Shown here: positions 54,244 through 63,303 of the stretch, one piece after another
Numbering within the stretch: the stretch's first letter is position 1
Layout: every line of letters begins with the position of its first letter
NCBI GenBank assembly: GCA_022340305.1
Contig: JAJDOF010000051.1
Location: 1-63,303, forward strand
Direction: 5' to 3'
Origin: Gammaproteobacteria bacterium
Lineage (GTDB): Bacteria; Pseudomonadota; Gammaproteobacteria; GCA-001735895
DNA length: 63,303 bases
The notes under the pieces: generated by a model
Seen by the model: the letters and a program-made list of their open reading frames with translations, nothing else
The model's database searches: none
Told to the model about the DNA's origin: nothing
Program-made: the position numbers and the translations under genes

Positions 54244-56436
54244 TCAGAAATGCTTCTTCATGTCCACCCTGTTCAATACGATACCCAGAAATCTTTCCCT
54301 TGAAATAATGATCTGCGTCAGCGCCTTGCGCACGATGCTACGCTTTGTATGCGCCCAGCGAACAACCATCACGGTTGCGTCGACCATATCGAGTAACAGG
54401 CGAGTGTCCGGAACGGCCAATATCGGCGCTGAATCGAATACCACGATATCGTATTCGTTACCCAGTTCGCGCATCAGCTCGCCCAGATTTTTTCCCATGA
54501 GGATGTCCGTGGGATTCTTCCAGTTCGCGCCAGCTGGTATGATATCGATCTCCGCAAGCGGGTCCTGGTGCACGATTTCGTCGAACGAAACATTTCCTGA
54601 CAGGTATTCAGTCATTCCCGGCGATCTGGGAATACCAAATACAGTATGCATGCCAGGGCTTCTCAGATTCAGATCGACAACGATTGTTTTATTCCCGGCG
54701 ACGGCACGAGTTTTGGCAAGACAGGCGGCAGTCGTGGTTGCCCCCTCCCCTGCTTCGGCTGAGGTAACCAGTATCTTTTGCGGGTGCCCGCTGGAAGCAG
54801 TCAGCACCATGTTGGTATAGAGATTTCTGACAGCTTCCGCGAACTCCGAATCCGGGCCTGTCAGAACACCGGCTGCCGGCTTGCCACCCAGCAATCCGGC
54901 TCGAATCTTTTTCAGATTACCCAGAAACGGCATCCCGGTCTGTAATTCTATCTGTTCACCAGTGAGAAAACCGCGATCCCTTGAATTGCGAAAAAATAGA
55001 AATAATGTAGCCGAGAACAAGGAGGCAAAAAACATCAACCCAAGAATCGGAACGGTTTTAGGATAGGCCGCTTCGAGCGGAACTTCGGCGACGGAAATTA
55101 CCCGCGCATCGGGCTGGTAGATGTCGGCATTCTCCTGCGAGGAAGTTTCCTTCAGGCGGGCCAGTAAAGCCTCTAAAACATTGCGGTCCGCCTCTGCCTC
55201 CCGTTGTAACGCCTGCAATTCAACCCTTGCCGAGTTCAGCTTCGCCTCCTCCTCCTTGAGCTTACCAAGGCTGTTTTCCAGCGAACTTTTGCGGACTTCG
55301 GCAACCTCTGCCTCGTACCTGATACTGCTGATGACCTTATTGACCTCTACCCTGATTTTCCGCTGGAGATCGCCTAACTCGGCCCGAAGCTGGATCATTG
55401 TCGGGTGGGAATTACCGAATTCGGCTGACAGTTCACTGAGCTTTCCTTGCAGCCCGGCTTCCTGCTCTCGCAGCTTTTGAATCAGCGCAGAGTCCAGCAC
55501 CTCCGGTGCGGATTCAATCCCGTCCTGCTGATTGGCAAGCCGATTAATGTGTTCCAGGCGCGATCGTGCCTGCAGGTAATCGGCCTGTGCCAGGATCAGC
55601 TGATTATTCAGTTCCGACATCTGCTGAGAATTCAGGGTCGTGCCCTTGTTTTCCACCAATCCGGATTTTTGCCGGTATTGTTCAATTGCTTTTTCAGACC
55701 TGAGAACCTTCTTTCGTAACGGTTCGACCCGTTCGGTAAGCAATTTCGAAGCATCCCGCGTGGACTCAACTTTTGTCACGAGCTGTTCACCGATGTAAAT
55801 ATCCACCAGCATATTGGCGGCCCGCGCGGCTGTTTCAGGATTTTTCGAGGTATAGTTCACTTCGATCATGCGTGAACTACCCTTGCGATAAACCTCTAGC
55901 CCCTCGATAAACTTATCGATCACCCGCGTGCGTATGGCGGCGGTGTCGGCTATCTCGTCCGCCCTGTCGGTTTGCGGCCGGAGAAAATTCTTCCAGGATT
56001 CAGGAATAATTCCCTGCTCCTGCAGGAAACTGGCCACCGCACCTTTAGGCTTTAACTGTGCGTTAAATTCGGGGTCGCTGGACAGGTCCAGCGACTCGAT
56101 CACCTTGGCGGCAAGACCCCGCGATTTGAGGATCTCGATTTCGCTTGCGATCGTATCAGTGTCCAGCGTCAAGCCGGCAACTATGGAATCAAAACCTACA
56201 ATATTACTGTGCGGCCTGCTGATCATGATCAGCGCATTTGAGGTGTAACGCGGCGTAATCTGGAATACCAATATACTGGTCAACGTCATTAGTATGACCA
56301 CGATTGCGAATATCACCTTTTTCCCGCGCAAGATGCTGCCGAGCAAATCCGTTGGTTCCATGACTTCCGCAGGCGGGGTAACAGGACCTATTTGCTTCGC
56401 CCTGCCGACAATCAAGGAATGATTTTGTTCGATCAC
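54244..56436 (-). CDS. Wzc-like polysaccharide co-polymerase / tyrosine-kinase-like protein with altered Walker A
   Basis: The 730-residue protein has an N-terminal Wzz domain (about 25-120) with its first transmembrane helix, a long periplasmic coiled coil (about 220-440), a second helix near 470-490 and a C-terminal BY-kinase domain. Walker A reads AEAGEGATTTA, with Ala566 where the ATP-binding Lys should be. Walker A' (IVVDLNLRSP) and Walker B (YDIVVFDSAPIL) look normal. The C-terminus (NRVDMKKHF) lacks the tyrosine cluster of active kinases. It should still control chain length and export as a PCP-2 protein, perhaps with another kinase. It is the only chain-length gene in view. Confidence 0.87.
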   Translation of the reverse strand: MIEQNHSLIVGRAKQIGPVTPPAEVMEPTDLLGSILRGKKVIFAIVVILMTLTSILVFQITPRYTSNALIMISRPHSNIVGFDSIVAGLTLDTDTIASEIEILKSRGLAAKVIESLDLSSDPEFNAQLKPKGAVASFLQEQGIIPESWKNFLRPQTDRADEIADTAAIRTRVIDKFIEGLEVYRKGSSRMIEVNYTSKNPETAARAANMLVDIYIGEQLVTKVESTRDASKLLTERVEPLRKKVLRSEKAIEQYRQKSGLVENKGTTLNSQQMSELNNQLILAQADYLQARSRLEHINRLANQQDGIESAPEVLDSALIQKLREQEAGLQGKLSELSAEFGNSHPTMIQLRAELGDLQRKIRVEVNKVISSIRYEAEVAEVRKSSLENSLGKLKEEEAKLNSARVELQALQREAEADRNVLEALLARLKETSSQENADIYQPDARVISVAEVPLEAAYPKTVPILGLMFFASLFSATLFLFFRNSRDRGFLTGEQIELQTGMPFLGNLKKIRAGLLGGKPAAGVLTGPDSEFAEAVRNLYTNMVLTASSGHPQKILVTSAEAGEGATTTAACLAKTRAVAGNKTIVVDLNLRSPGMHTVFGIPRSPGMTEYLSGNVSFDEIVHQDPLAEIDIIPAGANWKNPTDILMGKNLGELMRELGNEYDIVVFDSAPILAVPDTRLLLDMVDATVMVVRWAHTKRSIVRKALTQIIISRERFLGIVLNRVDMKKHF

Positions 56437-56818
56437 AGATTTAATTCCTGCTCATTGAGCCTTATGAAAAGCACTTACTCGGAAATAATTTAACGCCATT
56501 ATTTCGCTGCATTCGCCACCTCATCGTGACGATCAGTTCGCCCATGAAATGCGTGCGTTTCATGCCCTTTCAAGGGTCCACCGGGGAGTTGTTAGAATTG
56601 CGCATCGCACGTCCATTAAAAAAACCAGTCGAGATCCAGGTCTGGCTACACTACCGCCGAACGGGGGTGGTGACCAGGTGCTAGAAAATGCCAGGGCCAG
56701 TATATTCTGTACCCACTCGCAGTCCAACCCGGCAAAGGTACAGGAACCGAAACAGGGGCGAGATTGCGACACCCGATGGGGGAGCTCCACGTCAGTCGAA
56801 TCCATAACGGCCCCCAGG
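56437..56818. other. Intergenic stretch between wzx and wzc-like genes
   Basis: About 380 bases with no supported gene. Open frames here are continuations or shadows of the neighbouring genes. A promoter for the Wzc-like gene probably lies here, but I could not define it. Confidence 0.45.
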
Positions 56819-58135
56819 TCAGCGCGAGTTTTTGCGAAACGTATGCGAGAATGCGAACAGAGACGGATAGACTTCGAGATGCCGCACTACCAGAATGTGC
56901 AGCCAGATTGCCCAGAACAGTACCACCAGAAGTACCGTTGCGGCCGCACCCACGATGCCGAACTGCGGCACCAGCAACAGGTTGAGAATTACCGTTGCCA
57001 CCAGTGCCGCCGAAAAGACCCGCAAGCACCGATTCTGATATCCGGTAATACTCAACAGGACATCGACCGGACCTGACGCTGCAAGCACAAGCTGCGCCAG
57101 CGAGAGCAGCACAAGAGTGTGGTAGCCCGATATAAAATGCTCGCCAAACAATGCCAGAACTTGCTCACCAAACACCACTAGCACGATTACCGCTAACAGC
57201 GCGGGCCAGAATTTCAAATGTACCGAGACCGAGATAAGTCTCTGCAATTCCTCACGATCACCGGCGGCATACATGCGTGACAGGCGTGGTGTCATGATCG
57301 CATTAACCGCGTTCAGGCCGAACGCGATCAGGAGGGCGGTACGGAAACAGGCATTGAATACAGCAATTTCATCGGCTGACAGCATGCTACCGGCCAGCAC
57401 GACACTGATCTCGGGGAAAAATTGCGTAAATAAAGTGATCAGCAGGAGAGGCGCCGCGATACGCGACCACGAATGGGTGTCATAACTGGGTTTCGCTTCC
57501 TGCAGTTCCCGATTTAGCATTGGCTTGAGAATAGCAAACTGGCCAATGGCAATCAGGCATATGGCTGCAAGATGAAGCGCCATTGCCAGGCTGGAGGTCA
57601 AATGGGTACCGGCGCTCCAAACTGCAAAGACCAGCATGATAAAAAGCAGCGGTCTGAGCGCCATATTGGGAAGAAAGGCGAGCTTGAACCATGACAGGGC
57701 ATGTGCGATACGCAGGTTCATGCGCAGCAGGGTAAAAACCGGGACACAAAGCAACGCTATGGTAAAGGTCATGGCGTAACCAGCCGGTATTATTTCTCGC
57801 ATGACCAGGATCAGGGCAATCCCCAGTACGACGACTACCAGGCCGGATACAGTCACCACCAGCCAGCACTGCCGGATGAAACCTCGAATGTGCTGGGGAT
57901 CGTTTTGCGCGAGACCCTGCCCTATGATACGCAGGCCTGCTGCAGGGTAGCCCAGTCCGGTAATGATAGAGAGTAATGAACACCAGGAAAAAGCAAGCAC
58001 GTAGATCCCGAGTTCCGCCGGGCCCATCCAGCGGGCAAGCAATATCTGGGTCAGGAAGGCAAGCACCGCGCCGGTCACCCGGCAGGCGAAAATAAAAGTT
58101 GAGCCCCTGGCTAGCTTGAGAAGTTCGCGAAACAT
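56819..58135 (-). CDS. Polysaccharide flippase (Wzx-type, MOP superfamily)
   Basis: The 438-residue membrane protein has about twelve helices and starts MFRELLKLARGSTFIFACRV, followed by AFLTQILLARWMGPAELGIY, a classic Wzx/RfbX opening. It flips undecaprenyl-linked repeat units across the inner membrane. It lies upstream of the Wzc-like gene on the same strand and close to a Wzy/WaaL-like gene, completing the Wzx/Wzy-type set. The transported sugar is unknown because no glycosyltransferases lie in the window. Confidence 0.87.
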   Translation of the reverse strand: MFRELLKLARGSTFIFACRVTGAVLAFLTQILLARWMGPAELGIYVLAFSWCSLLSIITGLGYPAAGLRIIGQGLAQNDPQHIRGFIRQCWLVVTVSGLVVVVLGIALILVMREIIPAGYAMTFTIALLCVPVFTLLRMNLRIAHALSWFKLAFLPNMALRPLLFIMLVFAVWSAGTHLTSSLAMALHLAAICLIAIGQFAILKPMLNRELQEAKPSYDTHSWSRIAAPLLLITLFTQFFPEISVVLAGSMLSADEIAVFNACFRTALLIAFGLNAVNAIMTPRLSRMYAAGDREELQRLISVSVHLKFWPALLAVIVLVVFGEQVLALFGEHFISGYHTLVLLSLAQLVLAASGPVDVLLSITGYQNRCLRVFSAALVATVILNLLLVPQFGIVGAAATVLLVVLFWAIWLHILVVRHLEVYPSLFAFSHTFRKNSR

Positions 58136-58649
58136 CGTTTATTTATTCAGGGCCACGTATTTATCGTCAAGAGGGCGCAGTTGCATAACTGTCGCTAATC
58201 ACAAGAACCGAAATGACGTATATATGGTGACCTTCTCTCTACTGTTGCATTTTAACAACGGCCAATCCGGGTGATACCCGGGACCGGTCTGCAGACGATG
58301 CTCTAAGGGGTTTTGATTATCCCGCCAGCTTCAACACCTGAACCGAGCTTCAGGGACAGTTTGACCAGCTAACCACCCGAACGTGGCAGTTTACCTCAGA
58401 ACAATACTTAATGATAACGTTTCACTGCCTTCGGAAACACAGTCTACCGGGAGTTCCGGCCGTTTCCCTGGCCGGAGAACAAGCGGACCAGCTTGATGAA
58501 TCGATATCTTATCCTATACTCAATGTCGATATTCAATGGATGAAATACAACCCCGGCTTCAAGGATGCCCCAATGCCGATCCCAATACCGTCATACCGTC
58601 ATTCCGGTCATACCTGCAGCCCACTACTCTGCCCACGAGAAATCTCGCC
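58136..58649. other. Divergent promoter region between flippase and beta-helix genes
   Basis: About 510 bases without a supported gene. A small CCGGG/CCCGG hairpin lies at 58267-58281, and TACCGTCA-type direct repeats stand at about 58585-58612, 40-65 bases before the beta-helix start. The latter could be a regulator site. Confidence 0.4.
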
Positions 58650-60254
58650 ATGAAAAACCTATACGTATTGTTATTAATGCTCCTTATTGGTGCAGGCACC
58701 TCGCAGGTACAGGCAGGCACCTTCTATGTCGATCGCAATCACCCGAATGCCAGCGATACTAATTCGGGCAGCGAAGCGCTGCCATGGAAAACCATTGTTC
58801 ATGCCGCCCGGGCCGCACGTGCCGGGGATACGGTATTGATCAAAGCGGGGATCTACGAGGACGGTGACGTGATCGTCGCGAACTCGGGGATGCCCGGGCA
58901 GGAAATTGTTTTTACCACCTACCCGGGGCACGAGCGGCAGGCGGTGATCAAGGGTGCCGCATTTCTCAGCGTTGGTAATAGCCACCTGCGGGTATCCAAC
59001 CTGAAGATACTCGAGTCGCCAAGTTATGGATTCCGCTTCGAGGGCCCTACCGATCCCACGGATCCACCGGCCAGGGATATTATTATTTCCGGTGTGCACA
59101 CGTATGACACCTGTTCCTCCGGAATTGCTGTCTGGGGAGTCAGGTGGGGTCAGGATCCGGGCGACTATGACAACATTCGGGATGTCGTGATTGAAAACAG
59201 CCTGCTCGAGCTCGGCACACATGGGTGCAAGAACGAAATCATTACCATCGCCAACGGCGCGGTGAACATCACGGTACGCTACAACGAGATTCGACTGGGA
59301 GATCCGGCAATGGAAGGCGGAGATGAAGGGATCGATTTCAAGGAAGGCGTTCGCGACAGCAGCATCTATGAGAACTACATCCACCACCTGAGTGACAAGG
59401 CAATCTACATTGACGGGGGCAGCGACCCGCATGATCCACAGATCACCAACATCAAAATCTACAATAACATCATGATGCATCTGCCGTCAGCGGGAATTGT
59501 CGTCACGACCGAGGGACAGGGCGATGTTGATGGCGTCTACATCTTCAACAATATCGTGGCCCATGTCGACGGGGATGGTTACCGGGTTTACGATCATCCT
59601 GGAGGGCACGCCGATGGCGGGACGGTCAAGAATGTCCACTTCATCAACAACACGGCGACGGATAGTGGCCGGGTAAACGGCGGCGGGCTGCGGGTAAACC
59701 ACGATACCGCAACCGGGATCGTATTTCGCAACAATATCGCCTGGAACAATCGCGATTATGATATCCGCACGGAGGCCGAAACCCTCACCGAGAGCAACCT
59801 GTGTTCAGAATCCCGGTGCGAAATTCAGGAATCGCCTCAGTTCGTCGATCCACTACAGGATGATTTCCGCCTGGCCGTCACTTCCCCGGCAATTGACGTC
59901 GGTATGTTTCAGGGGGCCCCGGCCTTCGATATCGCCGGCATCGCTCGACCGCAGGGTGCCGGCCCCGACCTGGGAGCAACGGAATTCCTGCCCCCTGATG
60001 GCTCACGCGGATCCGGATCCGGCATAGGACCCGGACCAGGACCTACGCCGGACCCCGACCCGGCCCCGGCGCCCGGGCCGGACCCGGGGAACAGCGAGGC
60101 AGTGACCAATGGTATCAGCAATGCTGGATGCAGCATGTCTGTCAATCCTGTCGGGCCACTGGATGGTGGTGACTGGTGGCTAATGGCCGGGGTCCTGGCC
60201 TGGCTTGGATGGCCACGGCGGAAAAATCTCATAAAGGCAGACGATGGCGCCTGA
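58650..60254 (+). CDS. Exported right-handed parallel beta-helix protein with CTERM-like anchor
   Basis: The 534-residue protein has a signal peptide (VLLLMLLIGAGTSQVQAG). The start of the mature protein is typical of polysaccharide lyase-like or epimerase-like beta helices (FYVDRNHPNASDTNSGSEA, then PWKTIVHAA). Many N-rich coils follow, for example ITNIKIYNNIMM and VKNVHFINNTATDS. A Gly/Pro/Asp-rich linker (about 455-490) leads to SNAGCSMSVNP, a short hydrophobic helix and PRRKN, resembling CTERM sorting tails. It probably modifies or binds the exported polysaccharide at the surface. Enzyme activity cannot be confirmed, as catalytic residues are not obvious. Confidence 0.75.
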   Translation: MKNLYVLLLMLLIGAGTSQVQAGTFYVDRNHPNASDTNSGSEALPWKTIVHAARAARAGDTVLIKAGIYEDGDVIVANSGMPGQEIVFTTYPGHERQAVIKGAAFLSVGNSHLRVSNLKILESPSYGFRFEGPTDPTDPPARDIIISGVHTYDTCSSGIAVWGVRWGQDPGDYDNIRDVVIENSLLELGTHGCKNEIITIANGAVNITVRYNEIRLGDPAMEGGDEGIDFKEGVRDSSIYENYIHHLSDKAIYIDGGSDPHDPQITNIKIYNNIMMHLPSAGIVVTTEGQGDVDGVYIFNNIVAHVDGDGYRVYDHPGGHADGGTVKNVHFINNTATDSGRVNGGGLRVNHDTATGIVFRNNIAWNNRDYDIRTEAETLTESNLCSESRCEIQESPQFVDPLQDDFRLAVTSPAIDVGMFQGAPAFDIAGIARPQGAGPDLGATEFLPPDGSRGSGSGIGPGPGPTPDPDPAPAPGPDPGNSEAVTNGISNAGCSMSVNPVGPLDGGDWWLMAGVLAWLGWPRRKNLIKADDGA

Positions 60255-60402
60255 CGCCGTGGGCATGAGATGGCAGAGTCAAAACAGTGGGGCAGTGCGG
60301 GCGGCACAGTGACAAAATAAACCGGGGTTGCCCGGAACAGTTACATTTTCCAGCCTGAATACTACCTGATTCCACAAAATCTGTTGCCGCAATCCGGCCA
60401 GC

Positions 60403-61656
60403 TCAGGCTTCATCATCGGTTGGCATATTGGCAGCCGCTTCGTTGGCCCACCAATGGTTCATCACATCGGTTTTCCAGGCGAGCATCGGCCCCCAGAGCG
60501 CGGCCAGTAACAGGTACAGGTGTCGCCAGTGGGCACTGTCGATAAACAGGCTTTGTACCAGCAAGCCGATAACACAGACAAAGCTGGCAAGATATACTGC
60601 CTGGATCGTCGACGGCTGAAACAGGAACTTAAAGGCCTTGACCAGTGTAAGCACGAGAAATGAATAAAATGCCAGTGCCCCGATCCAGCCCGATTCGATC
60701 AGTACCTGCAGGAATATGTTGTGTGGCTCCTTGCCGAAATTGTGTCTGAGCCTGCTTTGACCTTCACCGATGCCTAGCGGCCTAACCAGTGCCATTTTGA
60801 TGACGGCCAATTGCCTGCTGAACCGTCCACCTTCTGCCTGAACGTCGTAGTACTGCAGTTTTGCCCTGCGTTCCACCATGGACTGGATATGATCCGTGTT
60901 GATGACCCAGCCGAGAAACAGGGCTAAAAACACTGCCACCACACCTGTCTGCAGCATCAGCCGTCGCCTCACCCTGGCCGAAGGCTGTATTAGCGGGCGC
61001 AGTATCGCGTAAAGAACCAGGGCAATGGCCATATTCAGCCAGCTTCCGCGCGAAAAACTCAGCAAAATTCCAAACGTCAGGAAAGCGAAAATACCGATAA
61101 ACACAAACTTTTCGCCGTGGGTGGCCGATTCCAGTCTGGCCACCAGATATAGTGCGACCGGCACCAGAAACGGGCCGTAGACGTTCGGATCCTTGAACAA
61201 GGAACGCACCCGCCCGTATTCAATCAGTTGCTCGGTGTAGGGGACGAGTTTGTAGTAACCCAGGATTCCCAGCGTGACAGCAATGATAGCCGCGAACAGA
61301 TATCCGGAGTAAAGTACCTTCAGCACGCGCGCAGGATTCTCGTAGATAAGACAAATGAAGAATATCCAGTTGCCCAGCAGGTAAAAGTGAATTATCAGGG
61401 GGCGCAGACTGGCTACAGGATCCGGCGCAAGCGCGCTCGCGAAAGCGTTCGTGATTATATATACACCGAGCAGGGAGACTGGGGTGCCCAACCCGGTCGG
61501 GAGTCGCAGACCAAGGCCGAAGAAGAGCAGCAACAAGGTAAACCCCAAAATGTCATAAGGCGTAGGCTCGAAGAAAACAATAGAACTTATCGCCGTAAGT
61601 AGCCATAACAACCCGAGGTTCAGAGGGGAACGGGTGATAACGACTGCTCTTTCCAT
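60403..61656 (-). CDS. O-antigen polymerase/ligase-like membrane protein (Wzy/WaaL family)
   Basis: The 417-residue protein has about eleven transmembrane helices and the Wzy_C hallmark. A large periplasmic loop contains GEGQSRLRHNFGKEPHNIFL, with the conserved His-Asn, preceded by SLFKDPNVYGPFLVPVALYL and LLSFSRGSWLNMAI. It polymerises or ligates lipid-linked repeats in the periplasm. The ATG at 61656 has AGGAG upstream; the frame is open further up but does not look coding. It faces the beta-helix gene convergently. With no glycosyltransferases here, polymerase and ligase cannot be separated. Confidence 0.85.
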   Translation of the reverse strand: MERAVVITRSPLNLGLLWLLTAISSIVFFEPTPYDILGFTLLLLFFGLGLRLPTGLGTPVSLLGVYIITNAFASALAPDPVASLRPLIIHFYLLGNWIFFICLIYENPARVLKVLYSGYLFAAIIAVTLGILGYYKLVPYTEQLIEYGRVRSLFKDPNVYGPFLVPVALYLVARLESATHGEKFVFIGIFAFLTFGILLSFSRGSWLNMAIALVLYAILRPLIQPSARVRRRLMLQTGVVAVFLALFLGWVINTDHIQSMVERRAKLQYYDVQAEGGRFSRQLAVIKMALVRPLGIGEGQSRLRHNFGKEPHNIFLQVLIESGWIGALAFYSFLVLTLVKAFKFLFQPSTIQAVYLASFVCVIGLLVQSLFIDSAHWRHLYLLLAALWGPMLAWKTDVMNHWWANEAAANMPTDDEA

Positions 61657-62064
61657 GCTGGGGGCGCTCCTGAAACAACGGGTACTCGAAAAATCGATTA
61701 TACCAAAAATCGCTGCTTGTCCGAGGTCCATTTGCACGACATATGCGCTACAATATGCGCGATTTTTATTTAACCGAATGCAGGTCGTGTTTTCATCTTT
61801 TCCGGGTGGACTTTCGGACCGTCGAATTGATCGGGTCAAGAGACGGGAAATGTAGTAGCCTGAATCGTTACCTGCGGCCACACCATGCAAGCCAGAACCG
61901 GGCCCGTGGATACAAGGCTGGCAGATATCTTGAACGTCATCAAAGCAGCCGCTATACATTCTATGGCAGCAATGAAGCGGCTCCTCGCGGGGCCATTTTT
62001 TGTAACATGATTTTTTATAAGCCAACCAGACAAAATGCCAGACCAAAATAACCAGACCAAACCC
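61657..62064. other. Divergent intergenic region, no supported gene
   Basis: About 400 bases between the polymerase and kinase starts. A 102-codon plus-strand frame (61743-62051) has no domain or ribosome site. The region is AT-richer than its surroundings in places and probably contains both promoters. Confidence 0.4.
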
Positions 62065-63303
62065 ATGAATAACGAGGTTTTCATTACAGATGCGGAAAAA
62101 ATCGATCCCGGCATCGATTCGTGGTCACCGCTGACGGTATTGCGTGACGTGCTCGAGCAACTCGAACAACGCAACATCTCTTACTGTCACTGGAAGAGCA
62201 ATTATCACCTCGAGTACGCGCTGACGGGCGTCGAGGACGTCGATGTTCTGGTTGCGTCAGCCGATTTCCCCCCCTTTGTGCAAATTCTGTTAGCGCATGG
62301 CTTCAAGCAGGCTGATAGTGTCTCGAACCGGATGCAACCGGGTGTTTTTCACTTTCTCGGAATTGATGGCGAAACCGGTACCCTGATCAATGTTCACGCC
62401 TATACCCGTATCCTCACCGGTGATCATTTGCTCAAGAGCTGGGCACTGCCGCTGGAGACGCTGCTGCTGTCCGAAACTGAACAGGTCAACGGGATGAGGG
62501 TAACGACCCGGTCCAGTGAATTGATTGTTTTCGTATTCCGCAACATGATCAAACAGACGACGCTGCTGGATCTCTACCTGTCGGCGCGGTCAACCCACGC
62601 GACAGCCGAGGAATTTCAATGGCTGATGTCGGGTCTTGATATCGACGATTCGCTGCAGAAACTCGAACGCCATTTCCCTGAGATTACGGCTGCCGATTTT
62701 ACACAGGCAATCGAACTGCTTGCTCACGGCGGTTCACTGTACGATAGATTGAGGCTGGGTCAGCGTTTCAAGAGAAAGCTGAAGAATTACCGGCGCTACG
62801 ATTCGCTGGCGCAATCGGTTCTCACCGTCGTCGCCGCAGGCAGAATGGCGGCTAACCGGCTGGGCCGCAAGCAAAAACACATGCACTTTTTGACGGGTGG
62901 CAAGATCATCGCCCTGGTCGGACCTCAGGCCACCGGGAAATCCACCCTGGCGGCTGCACTAAAGAGCTGGCTGGGACAGGAACTGGCCGTGCGCACCATA
63001 CATGCGGGAAAGCCCCCTGCCACCTGGCTTACCTTTCTCCCCAACGTGTTGATTCCCCTGTTGAAATCCATGCTTCCGGGTTATTCCTCGGTAAAAATCG
63101 AAAAAGAATCCGAGAATGAAAATTTCTCCGATTATCCGCTGATATTCCTGGTGCGCAAGATCATGCTCGCGCACGAGCGCTACAGACTGTTGCGCACCGT
63201 CTACCAGCAAAGCAGAAACGGCAAGCTGATAATTTCCGATCGCTATCCATCGGATGTTGTCGGCGCTATCGATGGGGCAACTTTCAGGGACGAGGCGATT
63301 AAA
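62065..63303 (+). CDS. P-loop kinase-like protein with N-terminal nucleotidyltransferase-like domain (3' truncated by window)
   Basis: At least 413 residues are visible. The N-terminal half contains CHWKSNYHLEYALTGVEDVD followed by VLV, resembling a minimal nucleotidyltransferase-like domain. A Walker A (GPQATGKS, 286-293) then opens a thymidylate-kinase-like domain with IISDRYPSDVVG near the window end. This double architecture appears in polysaccharide loci; the substrate is unknown. It may phosphorylate a sugar or nucleotide precursor. The gene continues past 63303, so completeness is unknown. Confidence 0.68.
   Translation, partial: MNNEVFITDAEKIDPGIDSWSPLTVLRDVLEQLEQRNISYCHWKSNYHLEYALTGVEDVDVLVASADFPPFVQILLAHGFKQADSVSNRMQPGVFHFLGIDGETGTLINVHAYTRILTGDHLLKSWALPLETLLLSETEQVNGMRVTTRSSELIVFVFRNMIKQTTLLDLYLSARSTHATAEEFQWLMSGLDIDDSLQKLERHFPEITAADFTQAIELLAHGGSLYDRLRLGQRFKRKLKNYRRYDSLAQSVLTVVAAGRMAANRLGRKQKHMHFLTGGKIIALVGPQATGKSTLAAALKSWLGQELAVRTIHAGKPPATWLTFLPNVLIPLLKSMLPGYSSVKIEKESENENFSDYPLIFLVRKIMLAHERYRLLRTVYQQSRNGKLIISDRYPSDVVGAIDGATFRDEAIK

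Noticed and set aside
61743..62051. 102-codon frame upstream of the P-loop kinase
   Set aside because: Basic, low-complexity composition, no ribosome site, and it sits in a divergent promoter region.

Overview
The window looks like a chromosomal contig from an uncultured gammaproteobacterium. It carries a type IV pilus minor-pilin cluster, an MtrCAB-type outer-membrane electron conduit, an RND pump, a sucrose-synthesis operon and a Wzx/Wzy-type polysaccharide locus. There is no rRNA or tRNA gene, so I do not assign a genus. The two edge genes, pilY1 and a P-loop kinase, run off the window.

Layout. 1-3701 (minus strand): fimT-pilV-pilW-pilX-pilY1, translationally coupled, with a leftover second pilW 3' end between pilW and pilX. 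4000-5989: a CNNM-type membrane protein and a PhzF-family enzyme. 6886-16966: the most interesting module. It holds a NapC-type tetraheme quinol dehydrogenase and a cytochrome c4-like diheme protein on the minus strand. Facing them are two MtrC/OmcA-like decaheme surface lipoproteins, an MtrA/DmsE-like decaheme cytochrome and an MtrB/PioB-like porin. FNR-type palindromes lie in the divergent promoter and upstream of the second MtrC-like gene, and a strong terminator closes the block. Next comes a methyltransferase resembling RquA, the rhodoquinone enzyme (17292-18083). Together these suggest quinol oxidation coupled to extracellular electron transfer under low oxygen.

18288-22000 is accessory DNA: a DUF3302/short HlyD-like pair, small membrane proteins, two blocks of short G-rich repeats, and a fragment of an HxlR-type regulator. 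22175-27173: an RND adaptor, pump and TetR regulator with a likely operator. 27346-33511: MscS channel, enolase-superfamily enzyme, a miniature inverted-repeat element, UspA, and a YejM-like membrane sulfatase-fold protein. 33679-39577: sps-spp-fruK-ams, a coupled operon for making and recycling sucrose. 39998-42563: a lipoprotein pair and a decayed cytochrome/phosphatase/ecotin-like patch. 42771-45853: an SdsA-type alkylsulfatase and a secreted protein of unknown function. 46303-50241: the four-gene Anbu cluster (ATP-grasp, alpha-E, transglutaminase, Anbu protease). 50576-53737: a small protein, an MFS transporter, a nested inverted-repeat element and a lytic transglycosylase. 54244-63303: an exopolysaccharide locus with a Wzc-like protein lacking its Walker A lysine, a flippase, a beta-helix protein with a CTERM-like tail, a Wzy/WaaL-like polymerase and a P-loop kinase.

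All functions are inferred from reading motifs by eye; no database search was run.
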